Source: AP-15 sp963701815 (lineage in GTDB: Bacteria; Pseudomonadota; Alphaproteobacteria; ATCC43930; CGMCC-115725). From it: a stretch of 64,000 nt of DNA. Positions 56,037 through 64,000 of the stretch are shown one piece after another. How positions within the stretch are numbered: position 1 is the stretch's first letter; each line of letters starts with the position of its first letter. The notes under the pieces are model-generated. The model made no database searches and was not told the DNA's origin. It saw nothing but the letters and a program-made list of their open reading frames with translations. The stretch covers positions 248,001-312,000 of the forward strand of contig CAVPBN010000046.1 in NCBI GenBank assembly GCA_963701815.1, in the 5' to 3' direction. The position numbers and the translations under genes were made by a program.

Positions 56037-57092
56037 TCAGCCGCGGCGCTGCCGGTCGACTTGCATAGTGGCGAGAAACGGCACCAGCGGATGGGCGCCC
56101 ATCGCGACGATGGCGCGGGTATCGAGCGCCGTCAACGCCTTGCGCTGCTCGGCCGTCAAGCGGAAGCGATCGGCGTAGCCGGCGGCATCGGCAAGAAAGG
56201 CGGCGCGGCTTGCTTCGTCATGGGCGAGGCCGTGCAGGGCGACAGTCAATTCGACGAGTTCGGGTTTGATCGACGGGTAGTGCGGTTCGGGCCGCGCTTC
56301 CGAGGGCCCGAACCAGCCGAGCGATGCATAATTGTGGTGCCAGCTCGGCTCCAGCGAGACGATGTCGGGCTTGCGCTCACCGAGCGCGCCCGCGGCGCAA
56401 GCCCAGCAGCGGAGCTCTACATTGCCGGCGGCGTCGAGTTCGGCGGCGTCGTAACCGACCAACGATTTGAGATTGCCGGCGGCGATCCTTGCGATCGCCT
56501 CGCTGTCCCAGGCGAGGTCGGGCGCGGCATAGCGTTCCGTCCCGGGGTAATGAGACATGCCGCCGCTTGCCAGCACCACTGTAGTCATCCCCATCGCGCC
56601 GACGATGCGCGCCAGGGCCTGACCAAAGGCGTAGCAGCGCTCCATCGACGGTTGCGGCGGCAGATAGGCGTTGACATAGATCGGCAGGACCGGATCGGCG
56701 ACATCGAGATGGGTCAGCGGGATGCCGAGCGCGTAATCGATCTTGGCGACGCTGGTGAAGGCCGGGTCGAAACCCTGTGCGTACATCTGGCGCACGATCT
56801 CGAACCCGGTCTCGCCCGGCACGCGCCAATGAAATTTGCGACCGGCGAACTCGCCCTTGGCCTCGTCGCCGACATGGATCGTAAAGGGCGGTGCGGCGGT
56901 GTGGAAGAACTGCTCCACATGGTCGTTGGCGAAGATGATCCACAGATCGGGGCGCAGCGCCCGCAATCGGGCGCCGATCTCTGCCGCCGCCGCCTTGACG
57001 CGCTCGACCGTATTGCGGTCCTCGGTTTCCGGCATCGTGAAGAATTGCGGGGCATGCGGCAGCATCGCTCCGCCGATCACGCTCGACATCAT
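56037..57092 (-). CDS. Extradiol ring-cleavage dioxygenase, LigB domain with C-terminal LigA-like domain
   Basis: 351 residues from ATG 57092 (GGGAGAT upstream). The class III dioxygenase iron ligands are in GGAMLPHAPQF and FANDHVEQFF; GGMSHYPG supplies the catalytic His and WDSEAIARI the acid. The last about 75 residues (LVELTVALHGLAHDEASRAA, then FLADAAGYADRFRLTAEQRKAL) resemble the LigA small subunit, so both subunits are fused as in gallate dioxygenases. It opens a catechol-type ring. The start Met pair 57092/57089 is uncertain. Confidence 0.8.
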   Translation of the reverse strand: MMSSVIGGAMLPHAPQFFTMPETEDRNTVERVKAAAAEIGARLRALRPDLWIIFANDHVEQFFHTAAPPFTIHVGDEAKGEFAGRKFHWRVPGETGFEIVRQMYAQGFDPAFTSVAKIDYALGIPLTHLDVADPVLPIYVNAYLPPQPSMERCYAFGQALARIVGAMGMTTVVLASGGMSHYPGTERYAAPDLAWDSEAIARIAAGNLKSLVGYDAAELDAAGNVELRCWACAAGALGERKPDIVSLEPSWHHNYASLGWFGPSEARPEPHYPSIKPELVELTVALHGLAHDEASRAAFLADAAGYADRFRLTAEQRKALTALDTRAIVAMGAHPLVPFLATMQVDRQRRG

Positions 57093-57201
57093 CGCCCTAT
57101 CTCCCAATCGACCGACTTTCCGCGCCATGACGCTTCATGCTCGGGGTCGCCGATGGGTCGCATCGGCCTCGGTGCGGCTCCGGGCCGGGGCGACCGATCG
57201 G

Positions 57202-57849
57202 TCAGGGTCCGACCCAGTCGAACGGAATGTGCTTGGCCGAATTCAGCGTGTACTCGAACTTGAAGCCGTGCGCGTCGACCGACAGGATTGTCGACTTGCC
57301 CCAGGTGACGAGCTGCGGCCCGGGGCCGGTTTCGCTCCCTGGAGCGTTCATCAGCTGCGGATACTTCCCGGGCGGGCTGGTCGGCCCGACGATCGCCCTG
57401 GCCCAGGCCTTGACCCGGCCGACGATCTCGACGCCCCAATGGCCGAGATCGGGGGCGATCTCATAGGTGACTTTGGCCCGCTCGATGCCGCGGCTCTGCC
57501 GGCCGCCCGCGAAGCATTCGTTGACCCAGCCGGGAAAGCCGCCGGCGCGGCCGCCGATGATTGCCGGCAACGCCTCCATTTGCCGGTCGTCGGCATGATC
57601 ATCGATATAGAGGCCGGCGACCCCGGTCGCCTGTCTCGCCCACAGATCGCCCTCCCAGCGGCCGACCCGCACAAAGCTGAGATTGTCGAGATTGACATCG
57701 CCGTAATGGCCTTCGCGGACGTGCCAGAACAGCACGGACTCGCAGAAGCCGTGATCAGGCGCTTGGGCAAAGGTGCAGGGGCAGGGAATCGCGCAACTGC
57801 AGTTGTCGAACCAGTCGCCGACGATATGCCAGCTCGGAATGTCGTCCAT
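57202..57849 (-). CDS. DUF1326 protein
   Basis: 215 residues from ATG 57849 with GGAGAG upstream. WHIVGDWFDNCSCAIPCPC is the diagnostic cysteine cluster of DUF1326, with ALPAIIGGRAGGFPGWV and SAKHIPFDW at the end. The function is unknown; the CxCxxxCxC cluster suggests metal binding. It lies between the dioxygenase and the quinone oxidoreductase on the same strand. Confidence 0.9.
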   Translation of the reverse strand: MDDIPSWHIVGDWFDNCSCAIPCPCTFAQAPDHGFCESVLFWHVREGHYGDVNLDNLSFVRVGRWEGDLWARQATGVAGLYIDDHADDRQMEALPAIIGGRAGGFPGWVNECFAGGRQSRGIERAKVTYEIAPDLGHWGVEIVGRVKAWARAIVGPTSPPGKYPQLMNAPGSETGPGPQLVTWGKSTILSVDAHGFKFEYTLNSAKHIPFDWVGP

Positions 57850-58004
57850 CGGGGCTCTCCGATCGGATGCGATGCCGCAGATTATAGTGCGCGCGCCTGG
57901 CGGGACGAGCACCATGAGTTCGGGAAGACGTCAGAAAGGCGCTCTCGCGATCGATGCGTCAGACGGAGTTCAACGCGCGGATACGTCGAGAGCGGCTCCC
58001 AGGT

Positions 58005-59000
58005 TCAGGCGCCGCGCAAGCGCAGCACGGCGCGCCCGTCGATGCGGCGATCGCGCACCGCCGCCAATGCTTCGCCCGCCTGATCCAACGGGAACAAGGT
58101 CGCCGGCGCCGGTTTGACGATGCCGCGCCGATAGAGATCAAACAGCTCCGCGTAGCAGGACGCCAGTTCGGCCGGGCGGCGATAACGGTAATCGGTGATC
58201 TGCAACCCGCTGATTTCGATGTTCTTCAGCAGCAGGTAGTTGACCTTGAGCGTCGGGATGCCGCCGGCGGCAAAACCGATGACCACCAGTCGGCCGCACC
58301 ATGCGAGCGCTCGGATTGCCGCCCCGAACACCTCGCCGCCGACCGGGTCGATGATGATGTCGGCGCCCTGCCCGTTGGTCTCGGCGTAGACCTGCTCGCG
58401 CAGGCTGTCGCGCAGATTCGGCCGCGAGAGGTCGATGATGGCGTCCGCGCCGGAGGCCCGCGCCGCCGCCTCCCGTTCCGGCCGGGAAATGCCGGCGAGC
58501 ACGCGCGCGCCCATCGCCCGGGCAAGCTGTACCGCTGCGTGGCCGATCCCGCCCGAGGCGCCGAGCACGAGCACGGTCTCGCCGGGCATCAGCCGTGCCC
58601 GACTGCGCAACGCCACCCATGACGTGTCGTAGACAACGGCGAGCGAGGCCGCCTCGGCAAACGGCATGCCGTCCGGCAGCCGGCGGCATTGTCCGGCGGC
58701 GACGGCGACAGCCTCGGCATAGCCGCCGGTTTCGGCCATCGTCAGGACCCGATCACCGATGCGAAAATCCGTTACCCCCGGTCCCAGCGCCGCTACGATC
58801 CCGGCCGGCCCCTTGCCGGGGATGAACGGCCGCGGCGGCAGGAATTGGTAGGCGCCGCCGACGACCAGCATGTCGACGTAGTTGACCGGCGCGGCGCAGG
58901 TCTCGACCAGTATTTCGCCGGGACCGGGAGCCGGCGCCGGCGCCTCGCGCGCCCGCAGGCTTTCAGGCGGCCCCCACTCGTCGACGACGATCGCGCGCAC
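58005..59000 (-). CDS. NADPH:quinone-oxidoreductase-type MDR enzyme
   Basis: 331 residues. Start RAIVVDEWGPPESL, NYVDMLVVGGAYQFLPPRPFIPG, Rossmann motif VLVLGASGGIGHAAVQLARAMG and IDPVGGEVFGAAIRAL fit zinc-free quinone or enoyl reductases of the QorA-like branch. It is the last gene of the operon that begins with the molybdenum hydroxylase: only 4 bp separate it from the acyl-CoA ligase. Confidence 0.9.
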   Translation of the reverse strand: MRAIVVDEWGPPESLRAREAPAPAPGPGEILVETCAAPVNYVDMLVVGGAYQFLPPRPFIPGKGPAGIVAALGPGVTDFRIGDRVLTMAETGGYAEAVAVAAGQCRRLPDGMPFAEAASLAVVYDTSWVALRSRARLMPGETVLVLGASGGIGHAAVQLARAMGARVLAGISRPEREAAARASGADAIIDLSRPNLRDSLREQVYAETNGQGADIIIDPVGGEVFGAAIRALAWCGRLVVIGFAAGGIPTLKVNYLLLKNIEISGLQITDYRYRRPAELASCYAELFDLYRRGIVKPAPATLFPLDQAGEALAAVRDRRIDGRAVLRLRGA

Positions 59001-59004
59001 CTGC

Positions 59005-60654
59005 CTAGCCTTGGGCCGATACCGGTTGTCCGAAACGGACGGGCAGCGGAATCGCCCGGCGCTCTTCCACCCAGCGCATCAGCTCGCGCTTGACGATCTT
59101 GCCGCTGGCGGTCAGCGGCATTTCGGCCAGGCAGAGAACGAACTCGGGCAGGTCGGATGTCGGCACGCCGCCGGCCGCCAGATATTCGAGAAGCGCGAGC
59201 GGATCGAGCGTCGAGCCGCCGCTGGGCACGACGGCGAGACACACCCGCTCGCCGAGTCGCGGATCGGCGACCGGAAACGCCGCCGCCTGTTCGACCGACC
59301 GATACTCCAGCGCGACCGCCTCGATCGGAGCAGGGTAGATGTTGCGGCCCCCGCGAATGATGACGTCCTTCTTGCGCCCGGTGATGCGCAGATATCCGGC
59401 CTCGTCGATCTGCCCGAGGTCCCCGGTCATAAACCAGCCTGACGCATTGAATGCCGCCTCGGTCGCGGCCTGGTCGTCGAAATAGCCGAGCATCAGGCTG
59501 GCGCCACGGCCGCCGATCTCACCGATCTCGCCCGGCACAGCCTCGATGTCGGGGTCGTCCCGGCGCCAGATGCGCACCTCGTAGCCGTCGCAGGCGCGCC
59601 CGCTGGTCCCGACGATGCGCTCCGGCGGGTCGTCGGGGCGGGTATATTGGTGCGAGCAGGTCTCGGTCATGCCGTAGCCGCTCTGGGGGGTCACTCCGCG
59701 GCGCATCAGTTCGGCGACGAGGTGCGCCGGCGCCGCTGCGCCGGAGACGCGAAACCCGCGCACCGGTTCCAACCGCTGCAGCCCTCGCGCGCGCATCTCC
59801 GCAAGCAGGTCGATCGCGTGAGTGGGCACGCCGAACAGAAAGACCGCGCCGGTTTCCCGCAGCCTATCGACCAGGCCGTCACCGCGCGGATGGTCATGGA
59901 CGACGAGTTCGCCGCCGCCGGCCAGCGCCGTAACCAGGGCGCCGAGACCCAGATTGTGCGACAGCGGGCTCAGCGTATAAAGCACCGCCCCTTCCAGCCT
60001 CCAGTCTCGCGCCATCGCTCGCGCCGATGCGAGCAGGGTATTGTCGCTGTGCAGGACGCCCTTCGGCTTTCCCGTGGTGCCGGAGGTGAACGGCATGTAC
60101 ATGATCTGGTTCGGGTCCCGGCTCGCCGGCGGCGGCATGCCCTCAACCGTCAGATCGGCGAACGGCGGGGTCTCCGCCTGTCCGACGCGACAGATCGAGC
60201 GCAGGAAATCGCGACCGGCGAGAATATCGAAGATGTCGTGCCGGTCGGCCCCGTAATGCGGCTCGGCGATGAGGGCAGCCGCCTGCACGCGGTCCACGAG
60301 TTCCGCCACCTGAAGGGCGGTGTGGCTGCGGTGCAGCGAGGGGCAGCAGACATAGCCGTTACGCGAGCAGGCGAGCAGGGCGACCGCGGTTTCGACCCGG
60401 CTCGGCAGCCAGACGGCAACACGCTGTCCCGCGCGCAGGCCTTGCGCCGCGAGATGGCCCGCCAGCCGGTCGGCGGCTTCAATCAGCGCTGCGTATGTCA
60501 GCCGGCGGCGCCGATCGCGCAGCGCGAAGCGATCGGGCGTTGCGGCCGCATGACGAGCGGTGATTGCGTACAGCGTCTCGTGGCCCCAATAGCCGGCGGC
60601 GGTATAGGCAGCCAGCGTCGGCGCCTTGAGCAATGTCAGTAGCGGGCCGGTCAT
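59005..60654 (-). CDS. Acyl-CoA ligase (ANL superfamily, cyclohexanecarboxylate-like)
   Basis: 549 residues. P-loop MPFTSGTTGKPKGVLHSD, GYGMTETCSHQY, FMTGDLGQIDEAGYLRITGRKKDVIIRGGRNIYP and the C-terminal LTASGKIVKRELM with catalytic Lys are complete. It activates an organic acid for the pathway formed with the molybdenum hydroxylase 8 bp upstream. The acid is likely aromatic or alicyclic from context. Confidence 0.9.
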   Translation of the reverse strand: MTGPLLTLLKAPTLAAYTAAGYWGHETLYAITARHAAATPDRFALRDRRRRLTYAALIEAADRLAGHLAAQGLRAGQRVAVWLPSRVETAVALLACSRNGYVCCPSLHRSHTALQVAELVDRVQAAALIAEPHYGADRHDIFDILAGRDFLRSICRVGQAETPPFADLTVEGMPPPASRDPNQIMYMPFTSGTTGKPKGVLHSDNTLLASARAMARDWRLEGAVLYTLSPLSHNLGLGALVTALAGGGELVVHDHPRGDGLVDRLRETGAVFLFGVPTHAIDLLAEMRARGLQRLEPVRGFRVSGAAAPAHLVAELMRRGVTPQSGYGMTETCSHQYTRPDDPPERIVGTSGRACDGYEVRIWRRDDPDIEAVPGEIGEIGGRGASLMLGYFDDQAATEAAFNASGWFMTGDLGQIDEAGYLRITGRKKDVIIRGGRNIYPAPIEAVALEYRSVEQAAAFPVADPRLGERVCLAVVPSGGSTLDPLALLEYLAAGGVPTSDLPEFVLCLAEMPLTASGKIVKRELMRWVEERRAIPLPVRFGQPVSAQG

Positions 60655-60662
60655 GCCGCAGT

Positions 60663-62990
60663 CTATTTGCGCCGTGCCGCGCGCAGCAGGGCCTTCACCT
60701 GTTTCGGTGTCGCCGGAAGCCGGGTCACCCCGCCCGGGACGCCGATCGCGTCGTCGATCGCCGACGCGATTACCGCCCCGACCGGCGTAATGCCGCCTTC
60801 GCCGGCGCTCTTGATACCGAGCGGGTTCAGCGGGCTCGGCGCGTCCTCTGTCAGCAACACCTCGATCGGCGGGATCTCCCGCAGCGTCGGCATCAGGTAG
60901 TCGGCAAAGGTAACGCTGAGCGGCTCTCCTCGCTCGTCGTAGCGGAACTCTTCGTACAGCGCACCGCCCAATCCTTGCGCCACCCCGCCGACCAGTTGTC
61001 CTTCGACCAGCATTGGGTTGATCGCCCGCCCGATATCGTAGGCGACGAGATAGCGCTCGACCGACACCCCTCCGGTATCTTCATCGACCCGCACCACGGC
61101 GATCTGGACGCCGTAGGGATAGGTCATGTGCGAGGTCCGGAACCAGCCTTCGGCGCTGAGCCCCGGCTCGCGCTCGCCCAGCGTCGGCGAATCCGGCGCC
61201 AGATGCCGGGCGATTTCACCCAGCGAAATAGAAGGTCCGCCGCGCCGGTCGCGATGAACGACGACGCCGTCCACGATGTCGAGTTGGTTCGGCGCGGCCT
61301 GCAACAGTTCGGCGGCCATATCCAAAGCCTTGGCGCGCAGTTTCAGCGTCGCGGCATGGGTCGCGCCGCCGGTCATCACCGAGGCGCGCGAGGCATGCGC
61401 TCCGATGCCGTAGGCGATGCGGTCGGTCTGCCCATACACGACCCGCACGCGGCGGTAATCGACCCCCAGCGCATCGGCGCAGATCTGCGCCATCGCCGTG
61501 GCGAAGCCCTGCCCAACATTGGAGCCGCCGGTGACCAGCTCGACCGCGCCGGTGGGATCGACGCCGACGCGCGCGCCGTCGGCGGGGCCGAGCCCGCCCT
61601 TGTCGACAAACATGCCGATCCCGGCGCCGACCAGCTCTCCAGCCCCTCGACGCTGTTTAAGCTCGGCCTGCAACACGGTCCACCCGATGCGCGCCAATGT
61701 CTTGTCCAGCAAAAGCGCATAATCGCCCGAATCATAGACAAGATCGGTACCCAAGGCGGCAAGCGGCCGGGCGAACGGCATTTCCGCCTTCGCGATCAGG
61801 TTGCGGCGGCGCACCTCGACCCGGTCGAGGCCGAGCCGGTCGGCGACCGCATCCATCAATCGCTCGCGGACAAAGCTGCCCTCGTAGCGTCCGGGCGCGC
61901 GGTAGGTAGCCGCCGGGGTCTTGTTCGTCAGGCGGAAATGACCAACGCTGCGGTAGGCCGGAATGTGGTAAGGCCCCGGCAGCATGCTGATCGTCATTTC
62001 CAGCACACGCGCGCCGTGGGTGCGGACATAAGCGCCCTGATCGAGATGGAACTCATCCTCCAACGCCAGCACGCGCCCCTCGGCATCCACCGCGACGCGG
62101 GCATGATGGCGCTGCTGGCGCGAATGGTTCGCCGCCATCAGGTTCTCGCGCCGGTCTTCGATCCATTTGACCGGTCGCTCGAGCCGCAGCGCCGCGAGGC
62201 AGACGAGGAAATCCTCCGGGTAAAGCTCGCCGCGAATGCCGAATCCGCCGCCGGTATTGCCCTCCCTGAGCACCACCGCGGCGGTGCTGCGGCCGAACAT
62301 GCGGGCGAGGCTGTCGCGGTTGCGATGCGGCACCTTGGCCGCGCCATAGAGCTCCAGCACGTCGCGCGACGCATCGTAATGCGCCAATGCCCCGCGGGCC
62401 TCCAACGGCACCCCGCTGTGGCGGCCGATGTCGAGGTCGAGGGCAACGATGGCGTGGGCCGACGCGAACGCCGCATCGACGGCGCCGTAGCTTTCCCTCA
62501 ATATCAACGCCTCGGTCGACAGCCCGGCAGCGAAATTCCCGGGCGGCGCCGCGGCATCCAGGATCGGCGCCAATTCTTCGGCCTCGATCCCGACCAGATC
62601 GGCCGCGTCTTCGGCCAGGTAAGCATCGGTCGCAAACACCGCCGCCACCGGCTCTCCAACATAGCGCAGCCGGTCTTGTGCGAGCAGCGGCTGCCGGTAC
62701 GGGCGTAACGCCTCGTTCGCGGGATCGCGAAAATCGATCGGCGGCAGGTCGGCGATGTCGGCCGCGGTCCACACCGCCGCGACCCCCGGCACCGACAGCG
62801 CCGCCGAAATGTTCACCGCTTGCAGCACGGCATGCGCGTAGGGCGAGCGCACCACCCGCATATGAAGCTGATGCGGAAACGAGATGTCGCCGATGAAACG
62901 TCCGCGGCCGGTGACCAGCGGCCGGTCCTCCAGCCGCGATACCGAGCGGCCGAGAACCCCGAGTGCGGGCGCTTTTGGCATGGCGCTCAT
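60663..62990 (-). CDS. Molybdenum hydroxylase large (molybdopterin-binding) subunit
   Basis: 775 residues of the xanthine-oxidase/CoxL family. GNTGGGFGIRGELYPEDFLV, GGSNVGQGFATAMAQICADAL, YDIGRAINPMLVEGQLVGG and the catalytic Glu in KSAGEGGITPVGAV are intact. The substrate-loop segment reads TYRAPGRYEGSF, which is neither the AYxCSFR of form I CO dehydrogenase nor AYRGAGR of form II, so CO oxidation is unlikely. The start overlaps the small subunit stop by 4 bases. It hydroxylates a carbon next to a heteroatom or CoA ester. Confidence 0.92.
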   Translation of the reverse strand: MSAMPKAPALGVLGRSVSRLEDRPLVTGRGRFIGDISFPHQLHMRVVRSPYAHAVLQAVNISAALSVPGVAAVWTAADIADLPPIDFRDPANEALRPYRQPLLAQDRLRYVGEPVAAVFATDAYLAEDAADLVGIEAEELAPILDAAAPPGNFAAGLSTEALILRESYGAVDAAFASAHAIVALDLDIGRHSGVPLEARGALAHYDASRDVLELYGAAKVPHRNRDSLARMFGRSTAAVVLREGNTGGGFGIRGELYPEDFLVCLAALRLERPVKWIEDRRENLMAANHSRQQRHHARVAVDAEGRVLALEDEFHLDQGAYVRTHGARVLEMTISMLPGPYHIPAYRSVGHFRLTNKTPAATYRAPGRYEGSFVRERLMDAVADRLGLDRVEVRRRNLIAKAEMPFARPLAALGTDLVYDSGDYALLLDKTLARIGWTVLQAELKQRRGAGELVGAGIGMFVDKGGLGPADGARVGVDPTGAVELVTGGSNVGQGFATAMAQICADALGVDYRRVRVVYGQTDRIAYGIGAHASRASVMTGGATHAATLKLRAKALDMAAELLQAAPNQLDIVDGVVVHRDRRGGPSISLGEIARHLAPDSPTLGEREPGLSAEGWFRTSHMTYPYGVQIAVVRVDEDTGGVSVERYLVAYDIGRAINPMLVEGQLVGGVAQGLGGALYEEFRYDERGEPLSVTFADYLMPTLREIPPIEVLLTEDAPSPLNPLGIKSAGEGGITPVGAVIASAIDDAIGVPGGVTRLPATPKQVKALLRAARRK

Positions 62991-63472
62991 TCCGCCTCCC
63001 CGCGCAATTCGGCGAATGCCGCCCGAACCGCCGAGACGATGTTCAAGTAGCCGGTGCAGCGGCAAAGATTGGACGACAGCGCCTCCAGCAGGTCCGCGTC
63101 CGAGATATCGGGCTCGCGCTCGAAAATCCCGGTCGCGAGCATCAGGAACCCCGGGGTGCAGAAGCCGCATTGCACGCCGTGATGCGCGATGAAGGCGCGC
63201 TGAAGGGGGTGCAGCGCATCGCTCGCAGCCAGTCCCTCGATAGTGCGGATCGCGACGCCTTGCGCCTGCACCGCAAACATCAGGCAGGCACGGATCGGCT
63301 CGCCGTCCACCAGCACCGTGCAGGCGCCGCACACCCCGTGCTCGCACCCCGCATGCGTGCCGGTCAGGCCGCATTCGTCGCGGATTGCGTCGAGCAAGGT
63401 GCGGCGCGGTTCGAGCCGCAACGGGTAGTCCCGGCCGTTGATGTTTAAAGTGACGTCAGCGAGGCCGCTCAT
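62987..63472 (-). CDS. Molybdenum hydroxylase [2Fe-2S] small subunit
   Basis: 161 residues. The plant-type [2Fe-2S] site is GCEHGVCGACTVLVDG plus a later Cys in RACLMF, and the second cluster is CGFCTPGFLML and LCRCTGYLNI. It passes electrons from the Mo site to FAD. ATGA overlaps on both sides (63469-63472 and 62987-62990) place it in a tightly coupled M-S-L operon. Confidence 0.94.
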   Translation of the reverse strand: MSGLADVTLNINGRDYPLRLEPRRTLLDAIRDECGLTGTHAGCEHGVCGACTVLVDGEPIRACLMFAVQAQGVAIRTIEGLAASDALHPLQRAFIAHHGVQCGFCTPGFLMLATGIFEREPDISDADLLEALSSNLCRCTGYLNIVSAVRAAFAELRGEAE

Positions 63473-64000
63473 GCCGGCACTCCCGGCGGCGGGCAGGCGC
63501 GGGTCAAAGCGCGATAGACCATCGCATGGGTCAGCTCGCGGCGATATTCCGCGTCCGTCTGCGGGTCTTCGAGCGGATCGACCGCCGCAGCGGCGGCCGC
63601 GGCGGCGGCATTGAATACCGTCAAACCCGGCGGTTCTCCGCGGAGGACCGCCTCGGCCGCGCCGATGCGGCGGGGCGCGCCCTCGACGCCGCCGAGCCCG
63701 ATGCGCGGCGCCGCGATGACCCCGTTCTCCAGGCGCAGCACCGCCAGCGCCATGACCAGCGCATAATCGCCTGCGCGCCGGCTGAATTCGGCGAAACCGA
63801 AGCGGGTATCGTCCGAAAGCAGCGGGAGCCGCGCTTCGCGAAGAAGTTCTTCCGGTGCGAGCGCGGTCTCCAGCGCACCCCGAAAGAAATCGCATGCGGC
63901 GAGGACCCGCTCGCCTCCGGCACCGACCGCTACCAGCTCGGCATCGAGCGCCACGGCGACGAGGCACCATTCCGCCGCCGGATCGGCGTGCGCGAGGCTG
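63469..64000 (-). CDS. Molybdenum hydroxylase FAD subunit (start beyond window)
   Basis: The frame is open to the last base of the window: LAHADPAAEWCLVAVALDAELV precedes the first in-window Met-like codon, matching the GSLAHADPAAE motif of CoxM-type FAD proteins. The rest has FRGALETALAPEELLREARLP and the C-terminal NAAAAAAAAAVDP domain ending in YRALTRA. It is the first of the three hydroxylase subunits and lacks its N-terminal FAD-binding half here. Confidence 0.92.
   Translation of the reverse strand, partial: SLAHADPAAEWCLVAVALDAELVAVGAGGERVLAACDFFRGALETALAPEELLREARLPLLSDDTRFGFAEFSRRAGDYALVMALAVLRLENGVIAAPRIGLGGVEGAPRRIGAAEAVLRGEPPGLTVFNAAAAAAAAAVDPLEDPQTDAEYRRELTHAMVYRALTRACPPPGVPA

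Noticed and set aside
54837..57263. 808-codon plus-strand frame
   Set aside because: It runs antisense through three well-supported genes and shows only reversed-codon composition.
60633..62708. 691-codon plus-strand frame opposite the molybdenum hydroxylase
   Set aside because: Shadow of the large subunit; no recognisable domain.
60663..62990. Aerobic CO dehydrogenase (CoxL)
   Set aside because: The AYxCSFR or AYRGAGR active-site loop is replaced by TYRAPGR.
1..64000. tRNA, rRNA, CRISPR, insertion sequence or prophage
   Set aside because: No cloverleaf, repeat-spacer pattern, transposase or phage motif was seen by reading; a dedicated scan (tRNAscan-SE, CRISPR finder) was not possible here.

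Overview
This is a GC-rich window dense with genes on both strands. A MucR-type zinc-finger regulator, bacterial aspartate/glutamate leucyltransferase (Bpt), GreB, DUF1326 and DUF72 proteins, and an abundance of CoA-ligase, CaiB, MmgE/PrpD, hydantoinase, molybdenum-hydroxylase and branched-chain ABC uptake genes point to an alphaproteobacterium of the soil or freshwater type with a wide catabolic range. No rRNA, tRNA, CRISPR array, transposase or phage gene was seen. The window opens inside an AraC-family regulator and closes inside the FAD subunit of a molybdenum hydroxylase.

Layout. 0-6.3 kb: AraC regulator (cut), CinA-like/nucleotidyltransferase fusion, an AT-rich gap, a MIOX-like HD-domain protein with a one-base frameshift, a PanE-type reductase and a polysaccharide flippase. 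6.5-15.5 kb: hydrolases (alpha/beta hydrolase with an abnormal nucleophile site, D-aminoacylase, SMP-30, CocE/S15), DUF72, an exported carbonic-anhydrase-like protein, an alcohol dehydrogenase. 15.5-19.8 kb: lipoprotein-like protein, Bpt, a PcaB/adenylosuccinate-lyase family enzyme, MucR and a winged-helix protein. 19.8-33.1 kb: P1 peptidase, acyl-CoA synthetase, DadA-type oxidase, CaiB transferase, family-3 solute-binding protein, GreB, VOC protein, MetE-like methyltransferase, CMD protein, PanB and MsrQ. 33.1-40.1 kb: a minus-strand operon described below. 40.2-47.3 kb: quinone reductase, RidA, SDR, MmgE/PrpD, MFS and GMC oxidoreductase. 47.4-52.3 kb: a complete branched-chain-type ABC transporter (livF divergent from livH-M-G-J). 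52.5-64 kb, all minus strand: amidase, enolase-superfamily enzyme, LigB/LigA-like ring-cleavage dioxygenase, DUF1326, quinone oxidoreductase, acyl-CoA ligase and a three-subunit molybdenum hydroxylase.

Most interesting region. At 38073-38591 (minus) two open segments lie in one frame, separated by a single TGA read as U-G-S-C. The 3' side continues with good protein sequence, and a stem-loop of bacterial-SECIS type starts 12 nt after the TGA. I read this as a UGSC-family selenoprotein. It is preceded by a 477-residue protein with an N-terminal thioredoxin domain (CPTC), and followed within 6 bp by HyuA and HyuB (hydantoinase/oxoprolinase type, overlapping ATGA) and then a phosphonoacetate-hydrolase-like enzyme. 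Together they look like one operon for an undescribed selenium-dependent redox/hydrolytic pathway.

Data quality. About ten genes of ordinary conserved families are broken by single-base indels, mostly one extra base, and these are clustered (7.5-9.7, 26-33, 47-55 kb). The proteins are otherwise full length with intact motifs, so uncorrected sequence or assembly error is more likely than gene decay. These genes are listed as whole CDS with the break points given.
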